DNA from: Clostridiales bacterium
Lineage (GTDB): Bacteria > Bacillota > Clostridia > Christensenellales > Aristaeellaceae
Length of the DNA: 64,000 nucleotides
Direction of reading: 5' to 3'
Assembly: GCA_015056145.1 (NCBI GenBank)
Contig: SVGY01000013.1
Span: forward strand, 1-64,000
How positions within the stretch are numbered: the first letter of the stretch is position 1; every line of letters begins with the position of its first letter. The notes beneath the pieces were generated by a model. It did no database searches, was not told the origin of the DNA, and saw only the letters and a program-made list of their open reading frames with translations. Below, piece after piece: positions 58,948-64,000 of this stretch. The position numbers were made by a program, and so were the translations under genes.

Positions 58948-59637
58948 ATGGCAAAAATTCTGGTAATCTGCGGAGACATCTGGCATCCTGCGGAAGTGAT
59001 CAAAGCAGGTTTTTCCTCCCTGACGGGCCTCGCCCATCAATTGACCTTTGTGGAGGATGCCAAGGATATGCTCACCGCCTCCGATCTGGCAGAGTATGAT
59101 CTGGTGATCTGCTGCAAAGGCAACAACGTGACCAGTGGCAATCGCACGCCCTGGTTTGAAGAAGGCGTCAACGAATGCACACCCGGGGATTTTGAGGAAT
59201 ATGTGAAGAACGGCGGCGGCTTTCTGGCCCTCCACGCAGGCTGTTCCTTCTCGGAATCAAACCTGGCGGACAATTGTCTGAAGCCCTGCAAGGAGTACAT
59301 TGACTTCGTAGGATGCCGCTTCTTGAACCATCCGCCCCGCTGCCCGGTTACCTATCAGATCCGGAACGGAGATCATCCCGTCACCGCAGGCGTTGAAGAT
59401 TTCTGCGAGCGTGACGAACATTATCAAATCGAAATGACTGCGGATGATGCGCAGATCCTGATGGAATCCATCTCCGAGGATGCTTCCAGGATGCCCGCCG
59501 CCTATGTGCGGGAGATGGGCGAAGGCCGTCTCTGCGCCCTGATCCCCGGGCACATACTGGCAGTATGGCGCAACCCGGAATTCCAAAAGCTGCTTAAAAA
59601 CGCAATGAACTGGTGCATGAAAATACAGGAGGCATAA
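58948..59637 (+). CDS. ThuA-like domain protein
   Basis: The 229-residue protein has the class I glutamine-amidotransferase-like fold of the ThuA family: MAKILVICGDIWHPAEVIK, YDLVICCKGNNV, GGGFLALHAGCSF (the LHAG elbow, no catalytic Cys in the GAT sense), and LCALIPGHILAVWRNPEF. ThuA proteins in sugar-catabolic loci are linked to utilisation of trehalose or keto-sugars, mechanism unclear. AAGGAACAGGA precedes ATG 58948; the next gene starts immediately at the stop. Confidence 0.9.
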   Translation: MAKILVICGDIWHPAEVIKAGFSSLTGLAHQLTFVEDAKDMLTASDLAEYDLVICCKGNNVTSGNRTPWFEEGVNECTPGDFEEYVKNGGGFLALHAGCSFSESNLADNCLKPCKEYIDFVGCRFLNHPPRCPVTYQIRNGDHPVTAGVEDFCERDEHYQIEMTADDAQILMESISEDASRMPAAYVREMGEGRLCALIPGHILAVWRNPEFQKLLKNAMNWCMKIQEA

Positions 59638-60327
59638 ATGGAACATGTTGTCATTACGGGCGCAGACAGAGGCATTGGCCTTGCGCTTACAGAAAACTTT
59701 TTAAGCAACGGCTACACCGTCTACGCCGGTCAGTTCATGCCGGACTGGCCTCAGCTGGGCGAACTGAAAAACCGTTATCCGGAACAGATGCACATTATCC
59801 CCCTCAACGTGGGCAATGACCAATCCGTCAAGGAAGCCGCCCAGTTCGTTGGCTCTCTGACCAACCGTGTGGATTATCTCATCAATTGTGCCGGCATTTT
59901 CCCCAAAACCGAAGATGCAGCCGGATTCAGCAGCGCCTTCCAGGTCAACTCTCTGGGCCCGCTGCGGATGGTGGAAGCCTTCCTTCCCCTGATGCAGGAA
60001 GGCAAAAAGAAGCTCTGCACTTTCTCCTCGGAAACGGGCGTCATTTCCCTGATGCAGCGTGTGAAGGATTTCCCCTACTGCGTTTCCAAGGCTGCGCTGA
60101 ACATGGGTATGCACATGCTTTTCAAAAAGCTGCGTCCGGAGGGATACACCTTCCGGCTCTTCCATCCCGGCTGGGTGAAAACCTACATGTCCGGTAAAAA
60201 AAGCACCGTCGGCGACTTCGAGCCTGAAGAAGCCTCGCCGGTGGCCTATCGTTACTTTACCAGCGACGATGAAATCGACGATGTGCTGATCCTGCGGGAT
60301 ATTCAGGGTCAGTACTGGCCGTTCTAA
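59638..60327 (+). CDS. Short-chain dehydrogenase/reductase
   Basis: The 229-residue protein is a classical SDR: NAD(P) motif VVITGADRGIGLAL, NCAGIF, Ser in CTFSSETG, and the active-site Tyr/Lys in YCVSKAAL. The start directly abuts the ThuA stop. It probably oxidises or reduces a sugar-derived polyol or keto compound; the downstream protein looks like a degenerate partner. Confidence 0.93.
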   Translation: MEHVVITGADRGIGLALTENFLSNGYTVYAGQFMPDWPQLGELKNRYPEQMHIIPLNVGNDQSVKEAAQFVGSLTNRVDYLINCAGIFPKTEDAAGFSSAFQVNSLGPLRMVEAFLPLMQEGKKKLCTFSSETGVISLMQRVKDFPYCVSKAALNMGMHMLFKKLRPEGYTFRLFHPGWVKTYMSGKKSTVGDFEPEEASPVAYRYFTSDDEIDDVLILRDIQGQYWPF

Positions 60328-60337
60328 GGAGTATGCC

Positions 60338-60952
60338 ATGAAAGAGATCGTATTGATTGCAGGTACCCAATTTCAGCAGGCCGCCGAAACAGCGGACTGG
60401 TTCAGACAGCGTGGAGCCGTAGTATATGAGATGGCATCTGCCGCTTCCGAGGCAGAAAAAGCAAAGGCGCTTGAAGCAATCCAGGCCGAAGGAAAACTGG
60501 ACTATCTTATCGTTCAGGCCACGGTCTGCGGCGAAAACGCAGCCGATTTTGGAAAACTGGATTATGATGACATCAGCAAAGCCTTCGACCAGGGCGTGAA
60601 CGGTACCCACGATTTGGTGGAGTCCTTGCTCCCCTTCCTGCGGCAGGGCAAAAAGCGTCTTGGGCTGATCACCTCCTCCGCCACCAGCACCCGCGACCCC
60701 AAGGAAACCCAGGATTTTGCCTTTGCCATGACCCAGGCAGGGCTTCACATGCTGTGGAAGCTATACTTCAACAAGCTGCGGCCGGAGGGCTTTACCTTCC
60801 GGGTATTCTGCCCCACCGAGGACGGCAGCGGTCTGTGTGCGGGTAAGTATATGCAGATGGATTTCTGCTACGACGCCCGGGAAGAATACATTCACTCAGA
60901 AGAGAACCGCATTGTAATGCGGGATGGACTGATGAGAGAGATTGCGTGGTAA
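60338..60952 (+). CDS. Degenerate SDR-fold protein, probably non-catalytic
   Basis: The 204-residue protein follows the SDR fold (MKEIVLIAGTQFQQ, YLIVQATVCGEN, FAFAMTQAGLHMLW) and shares the KLRPEGFTFRVFCP segment with the SDR upstream, but lacks the Gly-rich NAD motif and the catalytic Tyr-x-x-x-Lys (region reads FAFAMTQAG). It may be a structural or regulatory subunit of a heteromeric enzyme with the protein at 59638. Confidence 0.85.
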   Translation: MKEIVLIAGTQFQQAAETADWFRQRGAVVYEMASAASEAEKAKALEAIQAEGKLDYLIVQATVCGENAADFGKLDYDDISKAFDQGVNGTHDLVESLLPFLRQGKKRLGLITSSATSTRDPKETQDFAFAMTQAGLHMLWKLYFNKLRPEGFTFRVFCPTEDGSGLCAGKYMQMDFCYDAREEYIHSEENRIVMRDGLMREIAW

Positions 60953-61037
60953 GGGGACTTTCGCAACGCCCCTTTCACGACGGTTCATTGGATATTCTGC
61001 GGAAATCAGGTACAAGAAAATACTGACAGAATATTGG

Positions 61038-61080
61038 GGCTCTGTATCGCCACAAGAAACCCGGCGATACAGAGCCTTTT
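61038..61080 (+). terminator. Terminator of the ThuA/SDR operon
   Basis: GGCTCTGTATCGC (61038-61050) and GCGATACAGAGCC (61064-61076) form a 13-bp perfect stem, followed by TTTTA. Confidence 0.88.
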
Positions 61081-61155
61081 ACAACATATGCAGGAATGCT
61101 TCTTTGGCTGCCAGAAGTGTTCCGAATACCGGTGAAAAAAATTTTTTATTTTGCT

Positions 61156-61181
61156 TGTAAGTTTTTCCTCCGTTTGTCGTC
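61156..61181 (+). promoter_or_regulatory. ECF-type promoter, likely autoregulatory
   Basis: TGTAAG-TTTTT (61156-61166) and CGTC (61178-61181), 16 bases between, match the -35 (TGnAAC-like with T tract) and -10 (CGTC) of clostridial/Bacillus ECF sigma factors rather than sigma-A boxes. It lies 45 bases before the sigma gene. Confidence 0.7.
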
Positions 61182-61225
61182 TTGTTGAGTGTAAGGATCC
61201 TTAATTACCTGAAAGGAGGCTAACC

Positions 61226-61789
61226 GTGAAAGATTCCGAAATTATAGATTTCTACTGGAACAAAGATTCCAAAGCAATCTCCGCTTCTGTGGAGCAGTAC
61301 GGAGCGTACTGTTTTTCCATAGCCAACGGCATACTGGATGACGCACGGGATTCCGAGGAGTGCGTAAACGATACATGGCTGAGGGCGTGGAATGCTATCC
61401 CTCCCACCAGGCCAACTGTACTGAAGGTGTTTTTTGCAAAGATCACCCGTCATCTGTCCTTTGACAGATACAAAGCCAGAAGGTCTTTGAAGCGTGGCGG
61501 GGGCGAAACTGTGCTTGTGCTTGAAGAACTGGCAGAATGCATCGCCGGCGAAACGGATGTGGAAGGTCAGGTCAATGCAAAAGAACTTGGCGAGGTTATC
61601 AATCAATTTGTTGCGTCCCTGTCGGAGCGTGAGAAGAACCTGTTTATCCGAAGATATTTCTTTTCTGAGCCGATAAAGGTGATCGCCGACCGCTACGACA
61701 CGAGCGAAAATTATGTAAACGTAACGCTCAGCCGGGTACGCAGACGCTTACGAGGCCACCTTTCAAAGGAGGGTTATTTCGATGAATAG
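61226..61789 (+). CDS. ECF-family RNA polymerase sigma factor
   Basis: The 187-residue protein has region 2 (YCFSIANGILDDARDSEECV, NDTWLRAWNAIPPTRP, typical sigma2 helix FFAKITRHLSFDRYKA) and region 4 (LSEREKNLFIRRYFFSEPIKVIA, YDTSENYVNVTLSRVRRRL) with no regions 1 or 3. GTG start with AAAGGAGG. Downstream membrane protein begins 8 bases before its stop: the sigma/anti-sigma arrangement. Confidence 0.95.
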   Translation: MKDSEIIDFYWNKDSKAISASVEQYGAYCFSIANGILDDARDSEECVNDTWLRAWNAIPPTRPTVLKVFFAKITRHLSFDRYKARRSLKRGGGETVLVLEELAECIAGETDVEGQVNAKELGEVINQFVASLSEREKNLFIRRYFFSEPIKVIADRYDTSENYVNVTLSRVRRRLRGHLSKEGYFDE

Positions 61790-63206
61790 AAACGATTTGT
61801 TCCGTGCCATGGAATATATTGATGAAAAAACAATCGAGAACAGCGAGGTTAATAGGACCGTGAAATACCAAAAGAAATCCACCAAAAGAACTTTTCTTCT
61901 TGTGGCGATGCTGAGCCTGTTTTTTGCTTTTGCAACCGTAGCAGTTGCTGCGAGATTGTTCGGCATAAAAGACACGCTTGTTGATTCCAACGATCCCGAG
62001 ATCAAAAGTGAGATGGTTCTTTCCGGCTTTACCGACAGCAATGAATATAAAGCAGCGGCCGAGTGGCTGGCCTTCGCAGAAAGCTATGATCCGGACGGCT
62101 CAATCCTTGCACAGGTCGATCCGGAAGGCCCCGACGACATCTCCCTTGACGAAAAGTATATGCATTACCCTGTATACACACAGGAAATGGCTGACAAAAT
62201 CGAAGAGATCGCTGCAAAATACGGATTAACACTTTACGGCAGCGTAGTACCCGGAGACCTGAACCTGCTCGTCGCAAAGCTGATCGTAAACGACAATACA
62301 GAGTTTTCCGATGAGGCCTACAATACGATGACGGATGGATACATGTTTGAAGACGGCACCTTCAGTTTTGACGGCATCTTCAATGCGTCGTTCGGTCGTC
62401 TGTCGGTGGATTATCAGTTCAGACGTTCGGTCAAGGGTGTATTCGATCCTGTTTTCCTCAACATCGGAGACATTGAGGACTATCAGGAACAGCCGCTGAC
62501 AACCGATTCCGGCGTACAGCTCGTGGCAGCCATATCAGAATACAAATCAGTGCTTATTACAGAATTCGACTCATGTTTTGTCAGCATCAATGTTATGGGC
62601 GGCACCGACATTGGAATCACATTTGACGATCTCAAAGATCTGGCGAACACCTTTGATTTTTCTGTGATTGAAAACAGGGTGGGCAAGTCTGCGCCGGATT
62701 CCCAGGAGCTTCCAAGCGCCAAGTCTGAACGGGAACAGAGCTATATTGAGTTCAGCCGTGAAGGCGTTGTAGATAAAATCCCCGTGGAGACCGTCAGCCT
62801 CGTCAACTCCTGCGCCACCATTGCCATGGCTCCCGAATACTTCTCCCACAATATCTGCGAAGGTATTGACACCTTCACCTACGATGCCTGGACGGGCGAA
62901 CGCAAAGTTTACTATTCGGTTTACCCTATTGCGCAGAGCAGCCCGAACCAAATCTGCGAAGAACTTATGAAAAGCCATGCCGACAACTATGCCAGCAGCA
63001 ATGTTTTTGCGGTCAAGGTCGGCAGCTACGACGCAACCACCGTGCAGTTTGACAGTGAAACCGACAGCCCCTCCAATCAGCTCCATTTCTTCATTATCCC
63101 AACCGATGGCGGCTGCATCGTAATTGAGGCACAGTTTGATTTTGAGATGTACGAAGGCCTTTACCGGATCATGCTTGCCCTTTTCGACACCTTGAAGATC
63201 GGCTGA
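61782..63206 (+). CDS. Probable membrane anti-sigma factor with extracellular domain
   Basis: The 474-residue protein has a ~35-residue cytoplasmic N-terminus (MNRNDLFRAMEYIDEKTIEN), one membrane helix (residues ~38-60) and a ~410-residue extracellular part of unknown family. The topology and the overlap with the sigma gene (ATGAATAG) are typical of anti-sigma factors. The N-terminal stretch would bind the sigma factor; the external domain may sense a wall or protein signal. No protease site is evident. Confidence 0.82.
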   Translation: MNRNDLFRAMEYIDEKTIENSEVNRTVKYQKKSTKRTFLLVAMLSLFFAFATVAVAARLFGIKDTLVDSNDPEIKSEMVLSGFTDSNEYKAAAEWLAFAESYDPDGSILAQVDPEGPDDISLDEKYMHYPVYTQEMADKIEEIAAKYGLTLYGSVVPGDLNLLVAKLIVNDNTEFSDEAYNTMTDGYMFEDGTFSFDGIFNASFGRLSVDYQFRRSVKGVFDPVFLNIGDIEDYQEQPLTTDSGVQLVAAISEYKSVLITEFDSCFVSINVMGGTDIGITFDDLKDLANTFDFSVIENRVGKSAPDSQELPSAKSEREQSYIEFSREGVVDKIPVETVSLVNSCATIAMAPEYFSHNICEGIDTFTYDAWTGERKVYYSVYPIAQSSPNQICEELMKSHADNYASSNVFAVKVGSYDATTVQFDSETDSPSNQLHFFIIPTDGGCIVIEAQFDFEMYEGLYRIMLALFDTLKIG

Positions 63207-63613
63207 AAACCAATGGCTTGATAGAGGTTTCAAATGCGCAAATATCTTTCGCTTACGGAATAACAGCAATATGTTATCTATTTGGGGAGAAGACCCTGCC
63301 GTTTCCGCAAGTCGCTCATCCCGCCGTCCCCCTCTGCTTCAGCGTTTTAGTTGATACAGAGAACAGAAATGACCATTTCATTATTCCTGAAACATCATTG
63401 CCAGGCACAAAAGTACCAACTACTGCGAAAGAGTCGCCGAGGGGGAAACCCGCAACTGCCAGGAACTGGCTGCTGCAGAAAACTATAAAGCCAAAATTGC
63501 CGGTTGTTTGATGATCGTGGGGATTTTGATGACAGCATCAAAACAGCATCAAATCCGCTTTAAAATGCCGCTTTTGCCCGTGTTTACTGGAAAAGTGAGG
63601 AGGATAGAATCTG
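63207..63613. other. Gene-free stretch between anti-sigma gene and CRISPR remnant
   Basis: No frame with a ribosome binding site is supported. A stretch (63424-63590) reads as an open frame with a short hydrophobic run (KIAGCLMIVGILMTASKQ) that I cannot assign; ACAGCATCAAA is tandemly repeated at ~63531-63552. Confidence 0.4.
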
Positions 63614-63702
63614 CGTTAATTCCACCCACCCCGTATGGGGTGGGACACAACGAACCGGGAAACTGTTCTACGCAAGGTGCTATTTCAATCCACCCACCCC
63701 GT
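63614..63702 (-). CRISPR. Trailer end of a type I-C-like CRISPR array, interrupted by an IS
   Basis: One spacer between two repeats. Repeat 2 starts ATTTCAATCCACCCACCCCG at 63682; repeat 1 is 63614-63646 with the stem CCCACCCC-GTAT-GGGGTGGG and ends GGGAC. The reverse complement, GGGGTGGGTGGATTGAAAT, is the ending of type I-C repeats. The 35-base spacer (63647-63681) fits type I-C. Repeat 1 is degenerate at its ATTTCAAT end, as expected for the repeat furthest from the leader, so the array is read on the minus strand with its leader to the right. Repeat 2 stops after CCCCGT at 63702 where an IS3 end begins. Confidence 0.75.
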
Positions 63703-63703
63703 G

Positions 63704-64000
63704 TGAACTGCACCCCATTTGTTAGACAGTATGGTATACTGAATAACAAGTGGGGTGTTTGCTATGCCAAAAGGAGTACCAAATAAAAGGTATACGCCAG
63801 AATTCAAGGAACATGTAATCAAAACCATGCAGGAAGAGAAATTGAGCTATCGAGAGACCAGCAGACGGTTTGAGATCAACGATCACCATCAGATTCAAGC
63901 ATGGGAGAGAATCTATCTGGAAGAAGGCCCAGAAGGTTTCCAGATCGAACGCCGTGGACGAAACAGCACCGGAAGACCACGCAAGCTGCCCAAAGAGGTG
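63704..64000 (+). mobile_element. IS3-family insertion sequence, left end (runs off window)
   Basis: TGAACTGCACCCCATTTGTT (63704-63723) followed by AGACA has the look of IS3-family terminal inverted repeats. It lies inside a CRISPR repeat. The element's first gene starts at 63764; the right end is outside the window. Confidence 0.75.
63764..64000 (+). CDS. IS3-family transposase OrfA-like, N-terminal part
   Basis: The 79 codons visible encode MPKGVPNKRYTPEFKEHVIK, then a helix-turn-helix (SYRETSRRFEINDHHQIQAW) and the basic RRGRNSTGRPRKLP linker, typical of IS3/IS150 OrfA-type proteins. The frame is open to the window edge. Downstream DDE catalytic domain not visible. Confidence 0.85.
   Translation, partial: MPKGVPNKRYTPEFKEHVIKTMQEEKLSYRETSRRFEINDHHQIQAWERIYLEEGPEGFQIERRGRNSTGRPRKLPKEV

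Noticed and set aside
63629-63648. CCCACCCC-GTAT-GGGGTGGG read as a transcription terminator
   Set aside because: No U tract, and the stem belongs to a repeat that recurs 68 bases away with a constant-length spacer, which fits a CRISPR repeat better.

Overview
The window looks like chromosome from an anaerobic, fermentative, low-oxygen-niche member of the Bacillota (class Clostridia), most likely from gut or rumen. The basis is the strong AGGAGG ribosome binding sites, two T-box leaders, many canonical sigma-A promoters and U-tract terminators, an ECF sigma/anti-sigma pair of clostridial type, a Clostridia-like secretome with peptidoglycan-binding modules, and a large plant-polysaccharide gene set. 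I cannot place it below class from sequence alone. Most of the window is GC-rich; the first ~1 kb, 4.4-5.4 kb and the last ~0.8 kb look different and carry remnants or mobile DNA.

Layout. 0-1 kb: edge of an AT-rich island (tail of an acetyltransferase, truncated zinc-ribbon repeat gene, tRNA-end-like fragment). 1-7 kb: secreted beta-propeller-like protein, GH120-like beta-helix protein, GNAT, membrane protein, deaminase. 7-16 kb: glnA, secreted peptidoglycan-binding proteins, small kinase, GH120 beta-xylosidase, small alarmone synthetase. 16-23 kb: two-component system, then a galactomannan operon (histidine phosphatase, GH26 mannanase, GH36 alpha-galactosidase). 23-30 kb: secreted SH3-like and peptidoglycan-binding proteins, Na/Pi symporter with PhoU domain, phosphodiester glycosidase, DUF134/FeMo-Co fusion. 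30-38 kb: MATE pumps, GH18, GH51 arabinofuranosidase and SGNH esterase, a PadR regulator with palindromic operators, and an Ntn hydrolase.

38-44 kb is the most unusual part: two large fused acyl-CoA synthetases, one carrying an N-terminal XRE-HTH plus cupin, the other an N-terminal sugar-isomerase-like TIM barrel, each preceded by its own promoter and a T-box tRNA-sensing leader. Tentative specifier codons are branched-chain (Leu; Ile or Leu). I infer that these enzymes activate branched-chain acids for amino-acid synthesis by reductive carboxylation; this is testable and not proven here.

44-64 kb: an NAD-salvage operon (NrtR-like Nudix regulator, pncA, pncB), a VWA protein coupled to a divergent PurA-family enzyme, a D-lyxose isomerase divergent from a putative glycosidase and a sugar ABC importer lacking its own ATPase, a BcrAB-like ABC exporter with a two-component system, a ThuA/SDR/degenerate-SDR operon, an ECF sigma/anti-sigma pair with a recognisable autoregulatory promoter, and at the right edge the trailer end of a type I-C-like CRISPR array whose second repeat is interrupted by an IS3-family element running off the window.
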